Translations under genes and position numbers: made by a program
Assembly: GCA_902615915.1 (NCBI GenBank)
Contig: CACMQQ010000006.1
Location: 23,624 to 87,623 of the forward strand
Source: an uncultured Fidelibacterota bacterium
Lineage (GTDB): Bacteria; Fidelibacterota; Marinisomatia; Marinisomatales; TCS55
Length of the DNA: 64,000 bases
Reading direction: 5' to 3'
Part shown: piece by piece, positions 47,621-56,859 of the stretch
Position numbering within the stretch: position 1 is the first letter of the stretch
How the letters are laid out: every line of letters starts with the position of its first letter
Notes under the pieces: model-generated
What the model was told of the DNA's origin: nothing
What the model saw: only the letters and a program-made list of their open reading frames with translations
Databases searched by the model: none

Positions 47621-48048
47621 AATTGCTACTTACACTTTTTTTAACATTTGCGATCGATATTTTTGGCGAGAGCGACAATAATGAACTCATAATTGACGTA
47701 GAAAAAAGTCTCATGGCGGTATGCTGTTACAGCGGAACAGTGTATGATCATGGAAATAAAGAAATGGAAGAGCAGATAGTCCGTTTCGTGAATCAGGGAA
47801 AATCGAAAGAAGAGATTTTGAACTTCTACACAGACAGATATGGAGAAAAGGTTCTCGCCCTACCAAAAACTGAAGGTTTTAATTTATTTGCATGGATTGC
47901 GCCAATGATGATAGCTGTTTTAGGATTCACTATAATAACCGTATATATAAACTCTAAAAATGATGTTGAAGAAAATTTAGAATTTTCAAAAGACAATTCT
48001 ATCGATTACAGCGATCAAATAGAATCTGATCTGAAAAATCTAGATTGA
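47617..48048 (+). CDS. CcmH/CycL-like cytochrome c maturation protein
   Basis: 143 residues with a signal peptide. The pattern EMEEQIVRFVNQGKSKEEILNFYTDRYGEKVLALPKTEGFNLFAWIAPMMIAVLGFTIITVYI is that of CcmH: a helical domain, then a membrane anchor. The usual CxxC haem-apocytochrome thiol motif is replaced by VCCYSG, with adjacent Cys. It would keep apocytochrome thiols reduced for haem ligation, if active. No other ccm gene is nearby. It overlaps topA and the glycyl-tRNA synthetase gene by 4 bp each. Confidence 0.75.
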   Translation: MKLLLTLFLTFAIDIFGESDNNELIIDVEKSLMAVCCYSGTVYDHGNKEMEEQIVRFVNQGKSKEEILNFYTDRYGEKVLALPKTEGFNLFAWIAPMMIAVLGFTIITVYINSKNDVEENLEFSKDNSIDYSDQIESDLKNLD

Positions 48049-49382
48049 CTAATATGAGTATTGAAAAAATAGTTTCACTCTGCAAAAGGAGAGGGTTTGT
48101 TTTTCAAAGCTCTGAAATTTATGGAGGATACGGCGCTGTCTATGATTATGGTCCACTTGGGATTGAGTTAAAGAATAAGATATCCCAACTATGGTGGAAA
48201 TCGATGACCCAACTTCATGATAACATCGTAGGTCTAGACAGCGGAATATTGATGCATCCAAAGATTTGGAAAGCATCTGGTCATGTTGATGCATTTAATG
48301 ATCCTTTAGTCGATTGCAAGCAATGTAAAGCTCGTTTTAGGTCGGATGAATTAGTTAGCGAAGAAACTTCCGCAACAGACTGGTCATCTCTTCAGTGCCC
48401 AAAATGTGGAACAAAAGGAAGCTTAACAGAGCCCAGGCAATTCAATCTAATGTTCAAGACTCATATTGGACCCATTGAAAATGAATCAAATACCGCATAC
48501 TTAAGACCAGAGACCGCTCAAGGTATCTACGTTAATTATCTATTAACACAAAATGCTATGCGACTTAAAATTCCATTTGGCATTGCACAAATAGGCAAAG
48601 CATTTCGAAATGAGATCGTAGCGAGAAATTTCATTTTCAGAACACGCGAGTTTGAGCAAATGGAAATGCAATATTTCATTAAACCTGAGAATGATGATAA
48701 ATCAATGGAATATTGGAAAAATGAAAGATATAATTTCTATTCGCTGATCGGAATTGATTCTAATAAAATTCGACTAACCGAACATGGGCCTAATGAATTA
48801 GCGCATTATGCGAAGGAAGCTTGGGACATTGAATATAAATTTCCCTTTGGATGGTCAGAAGTTGAGGGTATACACAATAGAACGGACTTTGACCTTCGGA
48901 TGCATCAAGAGCATTCAGGGAAGAAAATGGAGATCTTTGATCAAGAGAGCAATCATAGATATTTGCCTTATATTATTGAAACTTCTGCTGGTTTGAATCG
49001 AATGATGCTATCGGTATTATCAAATGCATTTTGGGAGGATACAGATAACAACAGAATCGTAATGAAATTGCATCCAAAAATCGCTCCTGTGACCGCAGTC
49101 GTGTGCCCTCTCACTAAAAAAGACGGGTTACCTGAAATAGGTAAAGCAATTATTGATATTCTAAAGCCTAATTTTAAGATTATTTATGACCAACAAGGAT
49201 CGATTGGAAAACGTTATTATCGTCAAGATGAAGCAGGAACACCATTTGGAATTACAGTAGACCATCAATCAAAGGAAGATGATACCGTAACCATAAGAGA
49301 CAGGGATACTCAAACTCAAGAGCGAATAGAAATAAGCAATCTTTTAAAAGTCATGAAAAGAAAAATAGAGGATTATACATGA
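48045..49382 (+). CDS. glyS: Glycyl-tRNA synthetase, alpha2 (eukaryote-like) type
   Basis: 445 residues. Motif 1 region is CKRRGFVFQSSEIYGGYGAVYDYGPLGIELKNKI. A zinc-binding insert is present (CKQCKARFRSDE ... CPKCGTKGSL). Motif 2 segments are TAYLRPETAQGIYVNY and GKAFRNEIVARNFIFRTREFEQMEMQYF, and the C-terminal anticodon domain starts APVTAVVCPL. This is the single-chain dimeric GlyRS, not the alpha2beta2 glyQ/glyS form. The start is TTG 48045 (overlapping the preceding stop) or ATG 48054. It charges tRNA-Gly. Confidence 0.96.
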   Translation: MTNMSIEKIVSLCKRRGFVFQSSEIYGGYGAVYDYGPLGIELKNKISQLWWKSMTQLHDNIVGLDSGILMHPKIWKASGHVDAFNDPLVDCKQCKARFRSDELVSEETSATDWSSLQCPKCGTKGSLTEPRQFNLMFKTHIGPIENESNTAYLRPETAQGIYVNYLLTQNAMRLKIPFGIAQIGKAFRNEIVARNFIFRTREFEQMEMQYFIKPENDDKSMEYWKNERYNFYSLIGIDSNKIRLTEHGPNELAHYAKEAWDIEYKFPFGWSEVEGIHNRTDFDLRMHQEHSGKKMEIFDQESNHRYLPYIIETSAGLNRMMLSVLSNAFWEDTDNNRIVMKLHPKIAPVTAVVCPLTKKDGLPEIGKAIIDILKPNFKIIYDQQGSIGKRYYRQDEAGTPFGITVDHQSKEDDTVTIRDRDTQTQERIEISNLLKVMKRKIEDYT

Positions 49383-50134
49383 GAAACAAACATTTAAGTT
49401 TTCGTTCAGGCAACCCAGCGCTAAACGCAAATACTTTTGCAAGCTATGCTAGTAAAGGGTCACAGACAATGACCATTATGGGCACCGTTAACAAAACTGC
49501 CTTAGCTTTACTTCTTCTGATTACAACGGCGCTATTTACTTGGAACTTACCTGCAGGTGATCCTAGAGCCAGTGGCTTGATGGGCTTAGGTTTCATTGGC
49601 GGTTTCGTACTTGCAATTGTAACCGCATTTAAACACTCTTGGGCAAGATTTACTGTGCCCCTTTATGCATTATTACAGGGTCTAGCTCTTGGGGGCTTGT
49701 CAAAAATATTTGAATCAATGTATCCTGGAATCGTTAATCAGGCTGTAATGCTCACATTTGGCACACTTGGCTCTTTATTATTAGCATATAAATCGGGACT
49801 AATTAAAGCAACTGAAAATTTTAAACTTGGAGTTGTTGCTGCTACTGGGGGGCTCTTCTTTGTTTATCTGCTCAGCTGGATCCTTGGTTTTTTTAATATT
49901 GCAGTACCAATTATCAGCTCTAATTCAAACATGGGGATTCTCTTTAGTGTTGGAGTTGTTGTTATTGCTGCTTTAAACCTTGTTCTAGATTTTGATTTCA
50001 TTGAAGAAGCATCTGAAAAAGGAGCACCAAGCTATATGGAATGGTATGGGGCTTTTGGTCTATTGGTAACATTAATATGGCTTTATCTAGAGATTTTGCG
50101 TCTTCTTGCTAAATTATATTCAAGAAGAGATTAA
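49379..50134 (+). CDS. Bax inhibitor-1/YccA family membrane protein
   Basis: 251 residues. Soluble start (SFRSGNPALNANTFASYASKGSQTMTIMGTVNKT) like the YccA-type family with an N-terminal SxNPxL motif. About seven membrane helices follow, ending in the family's Asp-containing last helices (ALNLVLDFDFIEEASEKGAPSYMEWYGAFGLLVTLIWLYLEILRLLAKL). The family may conduct Ca2+ or modulate membrane proteases; role here unknown. It overlaps the GlyRS gene by 4 bp. Confidence 0.88.
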   Translation: MRNKHLSFRSGNPALNANTFASYASKGSQTMTIMGTVNKTALALLLLITTALFTWNLPAGDPRASGLMGLGFIGGFVLAIVTAFKHSWARFTVPLYALLQGLALGGLSKIFESMYPGIVNQAVMLTFGTLGSLLLAYKSGLIKATENFKLGVVAATGGLFFVYLLSWILGFFNIAVPIISSNSNMGILFSVGVVVIAALNLVLDFDFIEEASEKGAPSYMEWYGAFGLLVTLIWLYLEILRLLAKLYSRRD

Positions 50135-50159
50135 TTTTTAATAAAATAGGACTTTAGCT

Positions 50160-50684
50160 CTGAAGAAAAAATTAAATTGGAACAGACTTACCCGCAAAAC
50201 ACATTACTGGGGATCTTTTATAATTTTTCTTCCCATCTCAATTGTGCTTATAACGGGAATTCTTTTACAATTAAAAAAGGATGTAGATTGGATTCAACCA
50301 CCGACAATGATCGGAGAGAATATTCAAAATCTGTCTCTATCCTTTGATAAGATTTTAGATATATCTAGCTCTGTAGGTGAAGCTAATATTAGCTCATGGG
50401 AAGATGTCGATCGATTGGATGTTCGTCCTAATAAAGGAATTGTAAAGGTCAGAGCTAAAAACAACTGGGAAATACAGATCGACACCTTTACAGGCGAAGT
50501 CATCCAAACTGCTTACCGACGATCAGATATAATTGAAAAGCTACATGACGGTTCTTGGTTTAACGACAAAATAAAACTTTGGGTATTTTTTCCATCGGGA
50601 GTTATTTTATTGGGATTGTGGTTGACAGGCGTATACATGCTGATAAGGCCGTATTATGTAAAATTAAAGCGAAAGATGAATTAA
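50160..50684 (+). CDS. PepSY-domain membrane protein (start extended to CTG)
   Basis: The track begins at ATG 50244, inside the first membrane helix. The same frame stays open upstream, and a CTG at 50160, preceded by AGGA, gives LKKKLNWNRLTRKTHYWGSFIIFLPISIVLITGILLQLKKDVDWIQPP. This is the usual N-terminus of PepSY-TM proteins. A periplasmic PepSY-like domain follows (DRLDVRPNKGIVKVRAKNNWEIQIDTFTGEVIQTAYRRSD), then a second helix (WVFFPSGVILLGLWLTGVYMLI). Two-helix PepSY proteins accompany iron or copper reduction and protease control. The CTG start is inference from similarity. Confidence 0.75.
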   Translation: MKKKLNWNRLTRKTHYWGSFIIFLPISIVLITGILLQLKKDVDWIQPPTMIGENIQNLSLSFDKILDISSSVGEANISSWEDVDRLDVRPNKGIVKVRAKNNWEIQIDTFTGEVIQTAYRRSDIIEKLHDGSWFNDKIKLWVFFPSGVILLGLWLTGVYMLIRPYYVKLKRKMN

Positions 50685-52217
50685 ATGAAAAAAGTGTTTC
50701 TATTTCTTTTCATTTTCGCGCTTTCGTGCTCAGAAAATGAATATGATTTTATAATTGAAAATGGTTTAATAATAGATGGAAGTGGGCAATCTTCTTATAT
50801 TGGTACGATCTATGTAAAAAATGGCAGGATTGCACACCTTGAAAAAAGTCTTTCAAATGTAAAAGCAAAGAAAAAAATAGATGCTACAGGAAAAATTGTT
50901 AGTCCAGGTTTTATTGATATGCATACCCACTCTGAAAGAAATAGTTTAGATCATCCTTTGATTGAAAATTATTTACAACAAGGTGTTACAACTATGGTTG
51001 GTGGAAACTGTGGCAGCTCCCCGTTTCCTATTAATGATTTCATTGATAAAACCCAATCAAAAGGCATAGGGCCCAATTTGGCTCTCCTTATTGGTCATAA
51101 CACTATTCGCAAAGAAGTTATGGGAACAGAAAATCGACTTGCTAACGACGATGAACTTGAAGATATGAAAAAATTAGTTGAAAATTCTATGAAAGAAGGT
51201 GCCTTTGGCATGTCTCCAGGTTTAAAATATATACCTGGAGCATATTCTAACACTGATGAGGTTGTAGCTTTAGCTAAGGTGGTCTCTAAAAATAATGGGT
51301 TTTATGCAACACATATGCGCGAAGAGGGGGTTAGCGGTTTAATCGAGTCAGTTGAAGAAGCTATAAATATTGGAAGAAAGGCATCCATCCCGGTGCAAAT
51401 TTCCCATCACAAAGCCGTTGGCCAACCCATGTGGGGACAATCAACACGTACTCTCCAAATGGTTGATGACGCTATAAAGGAGGGGATTAACGTAACAGTT
51501 GATCAATATCCCTATACTGCTACGAGCACAAGCTTAACAATTATTTTCCCTGCATGGTCATTGTCTGGAGGTCATGCAGCGCTGAAAAAAAGACTTATCG
51601 ATAAGAAAGATAGAAAAAAAATAAAGGAAGGCATTATTTGGAATATTGTCAATGATAGGGGTGGTAGTGATCCAGCTAGTATTGTTATTTCAGACTACTC
51701 GCCAAACCCAACATTAAATGGAAAAAATTTAGCTGAGGTTACGATGATAAATGGTTTAAACCCTACTCCATCCAATGCAGCAGAGGTTTTGATGGATATG
51801 GTTTATGTAAGCAATGGTAGGGGGATATATCATTGTTTAAGTGAACAGGATGTAGAACAAATTATGAAACATCCGCTTGTAATGCATGCTTCCGATGGTG
51901 GTACAGTTCAATTTGGCAAAGCCAAACCCCACCCTAGAAACTATGGAACCTACCCAAAAATATTAGTTGAATATGTCAGAGACAGAAAAATTTTAAGTTC
52001 AGAAGAGGCGATCAGAAAAATGACCAACCTGCCCGCTTCAGTCTTAGGATTAAAGGACAGAGGTTTGATTAAAGAGGGCTATTGGGCAGACATTGTTATA
52101 TTTGATGCTAACAAAATCAAGGATAATTCTACTTGGGATGAGCCACATCAATATCCATGTGGCATTGATCTTGTGATGGTAAATGGTAATATTTCTCTAG
52201 AAAAAGGGGTAGCTTAA
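50685..52217 (+). CDS. N-acyl-D-amino-acid deacylase-like amidohydrolase, lipoprotein
   Basis: 510 residues. Lipobox FALSC is near the N-terminus. The amidohydrolase fold begins YDFIIENGLIIDGSGQSSYIGTIYVKNGRIA. Zinc ligands are in PGFIDMHTHSE, then GNCGSSP, FYATHMREEG, QISHHKAVG, and HASDGGTVQFGKAKPHPRNYG; TNLPASVLGLKDRG closes. This follows D-aminoacylases, which free D-amino acids from N-acyl forms. Immediately after the PepSY gene (no spacer). With the following GGT it suggests peptide scavenging. Exact substrate unknown. Confidence 0.88.
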   Translation: MKKVFLFLFIFALSCSENEYDFIIENGLIIDGSGQSSYIGTIYVKNGRIAHLEKSLSNVKAKKKIDATGKIVSPGFIDMHTHSERNSLDHPLIENYLQQGVTTMVGGNCGSSPFPINDFIDKTQSKGIGPNLALLIGHNTIRKEVMGTENRLANDDELEDMKKLVENSMKEGAFGMSPGLKYIPGAYSNTDEVVALAKVVSKNNGFYATHMREEGVSGLIESVEEAINIGRKASIPVQISHHKAVGQPMWGQSTRTLQMVDDAIKEGINVTVDQYPYTATSTSLTIIFPAWSLSGGHAALKKRLIDKKDRKKIKEGIIWNIVNDRGGSDPASIVISDYSPNPTLNGKNLAEVTMINGLNPTPSNAAEVLMDMVYVSNGRGIYHCLSEQDVEQIMKHPLVMHASDGGTVQFGKAKPHPRNYGTYPKILVEYVRDRKILSSEEAIRKMTNLPASVLGLKDRGLIKEGYWADIVIFDANKIKDNSTWDEPHQYPCGIDLVMVNGNISLEKGVA

Positions 52218-52245
52218 AAAAGATTATATGGAAAGGTCTTAACAC

Positions 52246-53952
52246 ATGCTAATTAAAAAATCACTAAAAAATCTCATGTTGGTTTTTTTGGTCATTATAT
52301 ATTCATGCGAACGTGACCAGCCCGTTTTTGGGGAGAATGGCATGGTTGTTTCGACTAGCAGTCAAGCATCACAAGTGGGGATTGATATTATGAAAGCTGG
52401 AGGAAATGCAATCGATGCGACTGCGGCAGTAGGGTTTGCATTAGCTGTAACATCATCATCAAATGGCAATATTGGTGGGGGTGGTTTTATGACTGTTAAA
52501 TTAGAAAACGGAAACTCATTTACTTTAGATTACAGAGAAATGGCTCCAAAAGCTGCAAGCAGAAATATGTATCTTGATCGCGATGGAAATGTTATCAAAG
52601 GTAAATCAAGATATACACACTTTGCTGCTGGTGTACCTGGGTCTGTAGACGGTTTGTTGAAAGCTTGGAGAGACTATGGATCTGGAAATATTTCAAGGGA
52701 ACAATTATTAGACCCCGCAATAAATTTAGCTGAGAATGGATTCAAGCTATCTAAATACGAAGCAGAGCGTTTTAATAAAAATAAAGATAGGCTCAGTAAA
52801 CACCCTGAAACCAAAAAAATCTTTACAAGAGATGACAGAAAATGGAAAGAAGGGGATTTGTTTGTACAAAAAGATTTAGCTAATACCCTTAAAAGAATTT
52901 CAAAAAATGGGAGAGATGGATTTTACAAAGGCGAAACAGCCGACTTAATTGTAAAAGAAATGGAGTCTGTTGGAGGCTGGATAAATTATAATGACCTAGA
53001 CAACTATGTTTCAAAATACAGAGATCCCGTAAAGGGCTCTTTTATGGGTTATGATATATTATCCATGGGGCCACCTAGCTCAGGGGGCTTGTTAGTAATT
53101 CATATGCTAAATATGCTTGAAAAAGTAGTTGAGCAAAAAGGTTCTGAATTTGATCTATCTTATAACTCTGTTGATTATATACATACTTTAACAGAGTTAG
53201 AACGAAGAGCATATGCTGACAGAACTGAGCATATGGGAGATTCAGATTTTTGGAATGTGCCACAAAGCATGTTCTTGTCAAGAGATTATGCAAAAAACAG
53301 ACTTCAAGATATTGATTTTAACAAAGCGACATCCTCTAAATCCGTTGATCACGGCAATCCTTACGCTAGCCAAAGTGAAGAGACGACTCATTATTCTATT
53401 GTAGATAAAAAAGGTAACGCAGTATCAGTAACTACCACCATAAATGCGGGTTATGGAAATGGAATAACTGTAACTGGTGCAGGCTTCATTTTAAATAATG
53501 AGATGGATGACTTCTCAAGCAAGCCCGGAGAACCAAATATGTTTGGCCTACTTGGCAATGAGGCAAATGCCATAGAACCTATGAAAAGACCTCTTAGTTC
53601 AATGACGCCAACTATAGTACTAAAAGATGATGCTCCTTTTTTAATTCTAGGTTCACCAGGCGGTTCAACGATCATAACAACTGTAATGCAAAATATTTTG
53701 AATGTTATTTTGCACGACATGAATATCAAGGATGCTGTTTCATCGCCAAGAGTTCACTCGCAGTGGCTACCTGATATGATTTTTCATGAAAAAAATGGAT
53801 TGAAAAATAGTACTGTATATAAACTGAAGAAGATGGGTCATGATATTAGAATGAGAAGTTCAATTGGTGAGGCAAATGGAATCATGATCAATGAAAAAGG
53901 GTTTTGGGGTGGAGCGGATAGTCGCGGTGAGAATACTGCTATAGGCTATTAG
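52246..53952 (+). CDS. ggt: Gamma-glutamyltranspeptidase, lipoprotein
   Basis: 568 residues. Lipobox region VIIYSCERD. The GGT fold begins GMVVSTSSQASQVGIDIMKAGGNAIDATAAVGFALAV and includes GNIGGGGFMTV and LDYREMAP. The autocleavage Thr lies in the stretch SEETTHYSIVDKKGNAVSVTTTINAGYGNGI, followed by GFILNNEMDDFSSKPGEPN and PLSSMTPTIV. The proenzyme should split into large and small subunits there. It hydrolyses or transfers gamma-glutamyl groups, for example from glutathione. It ends one base from the converging phosphorylase stop. Confidence 0.95.
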   Translation: MLIKKSLKNLMLVFLVIIYSCERDQPVFGENGMVVSTSSQASQVGIDIMKAGGNAIDATAAVGFALAVTSSSNGNIGGGGFMTVKLENGNSFTLDYREMAPKAASRNMYLDRDGNVIKGKSRYTHFAAGVPGSVDGLLKAWRDYGSGNISREQLLDPAINLAENGFKLSKYEAERFNKNKDRLSKHPETKKIFTRDDRKWKEGDLFVQKDLANTLKRISKNGRDGFYKGETADLIVKEMESVGGWINYNDLDNYVSKYRDPVKGSFMGYDILSMGPPSSGGLLVIHMLNMLEKVVEQKGSEFDLSYNSVDYIHTLTELERRAYADRTEHMGDSDFWNVPQSMFLSRDYAKNRLQDIDFNKATSSKSVDHGNPYASQSEETTHYSIVDKKGNAVSVTTTINAGYGNGITVTGAGFILNNEMDDFSSKPGEPNMFGLLGNEANAIEPMKRPLSSMTPTIVLKDDAPFLILGSPGGSTIITTVMQNILNVILHDMNIKDAVSSPRVHSQWLPDMIFHEKNGLKNSTVYKLKKMGHDIRMRSSIGEANGIMINEKGFWGGADSRGENTAIGY

Positions 53953-53953
53953 T

Positions 53954-54739
53954 CTAAATTCTTTTAATTAATTTGTAAATCAACTTTGTCATATCTTTGG
54001 ATGATTTGTTTGCAACACTAACTACTTCATTGTGATCTAAAGATTTATCAATAATTCCTGCAGCCATGTTTGTCATGCATGAAAGGACCAATGCATCCAT
54101 CTTTAATCTACCTAACTCAATTACTTCAGGAACAGTGCTCATTCCAACGGCATCGCCGCCTAGCCTGATTAGCTCCTGAACCTCAGCTGGAGTTTCATAG
54201 GATGGTCCTTGAGTCCAGCAATATACCCCCTCATTTAATTTAATTGAACATTCTTTAGCGCTTTCTTTGGCTTTTTTTATTAAGTCACTATTATAAAACG
54301 GCAAACCTTTCCAAATCGTTGGGTCTTTATAACCGTTTCTATATGTGCAATCCATATGGCCATTTATAACTATTAATTCTCCAGGTTTAAATGAACTATT
54401 AAGAGCTCCAGAAGAATTTGTTATAATTATTTTTTGTATGCCCAATTCGTAAAAAACCTTTACTAAAGAAACCACTTCATGAAACGAATAACCTTCATAA
54501 TAATGAAATCTACCTGATGCAATTATAACTTGAATGTCTTCCAAGTATCCAACCACTATTTTCCCATCGTGACCCAAAACGGTTGAAATAGGAAATCCAT
54601 TTAAATCTTGATATGGAATTTCTATCGTATTCGTTAATTCATTTGATATAGAGCTTAATCCAGATCCTAATATCATACCTAAATTTCCAGAAAAACCGGA
54701 TTTTTCAACAATTAACTCAGCTAATGAAGGAAAATGCAT
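53954..54739 (-). CDS. punA: Purine nucleoside phosphorylase (PunA type)
   Basis: 261 residues. Signature segments: GMILGSGLSSISNEL (phosphate site), ASGRFHYYEGYSFHEVV, IITNSSGALNSSFKPGELIVINGHMD, WTQGPSYETPAEVQELIRLGGDAVGMSTVPEVIEL. The trimeric type I PNP cleaves inosine and guanosine to base plus ribose-1-phosphate. The stretch TNSSGALN carries a Ser in place of the more common A in TNAAGG. It follows rlmN by 5 bases on the same strand. Confidence 0.93.
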   Translation of the reverse strand: MHFPSLAELIVEKSGFSGNLGMILGSGLSSISNELTNTIEIPYQDLNGFPISTVLGHDGKIVVGYLEDIQVIIASGRFHYYEGYSFHEVVSLVKVFYELGIQKIIITNSSGALNSSFKPGELIVINGHMDCTYRNGYKDPTIWKGLPFYNSDLIKKAKESAKECSIKLNEGVYCWTQGPSYETPAEVQELIRLGGDAVGMSTVPEVIELGRLKMDALVLSCMTNMAAGIIDKSLDHNEVVSVANKSSKDMTKLIYKLIKRI

Positions 54740-54744
54740 TTAAC

Positions 54745-55779
54745 CTACGTTTTTAAAGCCAATTGACCGCATCCTGCTTCAATACTAGTTCCTTTGCTCC
54801 ATCTAACAGTCACAATAAAAGGATAGTCACTTAATTCGTTGACAAAAGCGTTAATAACTTGATTGCTGGGCCTTTTGTAAGCTCCATCTATTTCATTGTA
54901 TGGAATGATATTTAACTTGCATGGCAAAAACTTTAAATGATTTGCCAGTCTTTTTGCATCATCTACTGTATCATTAATGTCTTTCAATAGTACATATTCA
55001 AAGGTGATAAATCTTCTTATTTTTTTATAATAATAATGAGCTGAGGAAATTAGATCCTGAATAGGATATTTTTTAGTAATTGGCATAATCTTTTTTCGAA
55101 TTTCGTTTGTTGATGCATTCATGCTGATAGCCAACTTAAACTTATAATTATCGTCAGCTATTTGTTTTATTTTGCTTGAAATCCCAGCAGTTGAGATAGT
55201 TATTTTTCTAGAACCTATATTGAATATATCTTTAATTCTACAAGCAGCTTTAATAACATTTTTGTAATTCAAAAAGGGCTCACCCATCCCCATAAAAACA
55301 ACATTGGAAATTCTTTTATTTGATATTTTTTGCAAATAAATGATTTGACTAATGATCTCAACTTCGTTAAGATTTTGTAAGAATCCCAAAGAAGCAGTCG
55401 CGCAAAATTTACAATCTAGTGCGCACCCAGATTGGCTAGATATGCATACAGTATTTCTTTTTTTAGTAGGCATTAAAACCGATTCAATTTTATTTCCTTT
55501 CATAGTTTGCATAATGAACTTTTGAGTCATACTATCATCTGCTTTGGAACTCGCAATAATTTTTAGAGGGTATAATGAGTTAGTCTTTTCAAGTTTTTCA
55601 ATCAAGCTTAAAGGGAAATTTTTCATCTCTCTCCAGTTAGAAACATGATTTTTAAAGACCCAATTATTGATTTGACTCAACCTGTATTTTTTTTCATTTA
55701 AATTTGATAAAATATCTATTTGATCCTTTTCGTTAAGCTCGATAAAGGATTTTTTATTTACTAAGGAAGAGACTTTCAT
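54745..55779 (-). CDS. rlmN: 23S rRNA/tRNA adenine-C2 methyltransferase RlmN
   Basis: 344 residues. Radical SAM motif CALDCKFC in SSQSGCALDCKFCATASLGF. VVFMGMGEPFLNYKNVIKA, STAGISSKIKQIAD and LAISMNAS are family segments, and the catalytic C-terminal Cys lies in GTSIEAGCGQL. The N-terminal domain (KKSFIELNEKDQIDILSNLNEKKYRLSQINNWVFK) matches. It methylates A2503 of 23S rRNA and A37 of some tRNAs. The start is divergent from the MoxR gene across 98 bases. Confidence 0.96.
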   Translation of the reverse strand: MKVSSLVNKKSFIELNEKDQIDILSNLNEKKYRLSQINNWVFKNHVSNWREMKNFPLSLIEKLEKTNSLYPLKIIASSKADDSMTQKFIMQTMKGNKIESVLMPTKKRNTVCISSQSGCALDCKFCATASLGFLQNLNEVEIISQIIYLQKISNKRISNVVFMGMGEPFLNYKNVIKAACRIKDIFNIGSRKITISTAGISSKIKQIADDNYKFKLAISMNASTNEIRKKIMPITKKYPIQDLISSAHYYYKKIRRFITFEYVLLKDINDTVDDAKRLANHLKFLPCKLNIIPYNEIDGAYKRPSNQVINAFVNELSDYPFIVTVRWSKGTSIEAGCGQLALKT

Positions 55780-55877
55780 TTATTTTTGATTTATTATCAT
55801 ATGAATTACATTACCATTGTTTAGACATTTTTAGACACGTAATTTTAACTGTTTTTAAAAATAAAAAAGGCTTTTAA

Positions 55878-56858
55878 ATGAATAAAGGTAATGATAATGA
55901 AACCATCAAGAAACTAGCAAAAGTTAAGGAGCTATTTTTTCTTGAGGTTGAGAAAACGATAATAGGACAAAAAGATGTACTAAATCACATCCTAATTTCA
56001 TTATTATGTAATGGCCACATTCTCCTAGTAGGAGTTCCAGGTCTAGCGAAAACACTAATGATTAAAACTCTTGCTAAAATGTTAGATTTAAATTTTAATC
56101 GTATACAATTTACGCCTGATTTAATGCCCAGCGATATAACTGGAACTGAGGTGATTGAACAAAATCGATCTACAGGAAAACGTTCTTTTAAGTTTTTTAA
56201 GGGACCAATTTTTACTAATATTTTACTAGCGGACGAAATTAATCGTACACCCCCTAAGACTCAATCAGCTTTGCTAGAGTCAATGCAAGAAAAAAGGATA
56301 ACCTATGGTGGAAAAAATTATGAATTAGATTTACCATTTTTTGTTCTTGCAACGCAAAACCCAATCGAACAAGAGGGTACGTACCCTCTTCCTGAGGCTC
56401 AACTTGATAGATTCATGTTTAATATCATGGTTAACTATCCTACTAGAAATGAAGAAGTTTCAATTGTAAACAGCACAACATCAAATATTGATATCAAACA
56501 TAAACCAATAATGACAAAAAAAGACATTATTGAGTTTCAATCCTTTATTCCAAAAGTGCCAATCGCAGAAAGTGTAGTTGAGTTTGCAGTTGACCTTGTT
56601 AATTCTACGCGACCTAGCAATAAATCTTCATCATTTGCTAAAAAATGGATTGAATGGGGGGCTGGGCCTAGAGCATCCCAGTATCTTGTCTTGGGAGCAA
56701 AAGCCAAAGCACTGCTTGATGGAAAATCATCTCCAAGCATCAAAGACATAAAATCTCTTGCTCTGCCAATACTAAGGCACAGGATTATACCAAATTTTAA
56801 TGCTGATGCTGAGGGCATGAAAGTAGAAGATATTATAAATGAGCTTTTAAAATCATAA
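55878..56858 (+). CDS. MoxR-type AAA+ ATPase
   Basis: 326 residues. Walker A is LLVGVPGLAKTLMIKTL and Walker B ILLADEINRTPPKTQSALLESMQEKRIT. Sensor-1 is LATQNPIEQEGTYPLPEAQLDRFMF, with a C-terminal lid (WIEWGAGPRASQYLVLGAKA). MoxR ATPases act as chaperones for DUF58/VWA partners. The DUF58 gene starts one base after the stop, the standard pair. Length normal. Confidence 0.95.
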   Translation: MNKGNDNETIKKLAKVKELFFLEVEKTIIGQKDVLNHILISLLCNGHILLVGVPGLAKTLMIKTLAKMLDLNFNRIQFTPDLMPSDITGTEVIEQNRSTGKRSFKFFKGPIFTNILLADEINRTPPKTQSALLESMQEKRITYGGKNYELDLPFFVLATQNPIEQEGTYPLPEAQLDRFMFNIMVNYPTRNEEVSIVNSTTSNIDIKHKPIMTKKDIIEFQSFIPKVPIAESVVEFAVDLVNSTRPSNKSSSFAKKWIEWGAGPRASQYLVLGAKAKALLDGKSSPSIKDIKSLALPILRHRIIPNFNADAEGMKVEDIINELLKS

Positions 56859-56859
56859 A

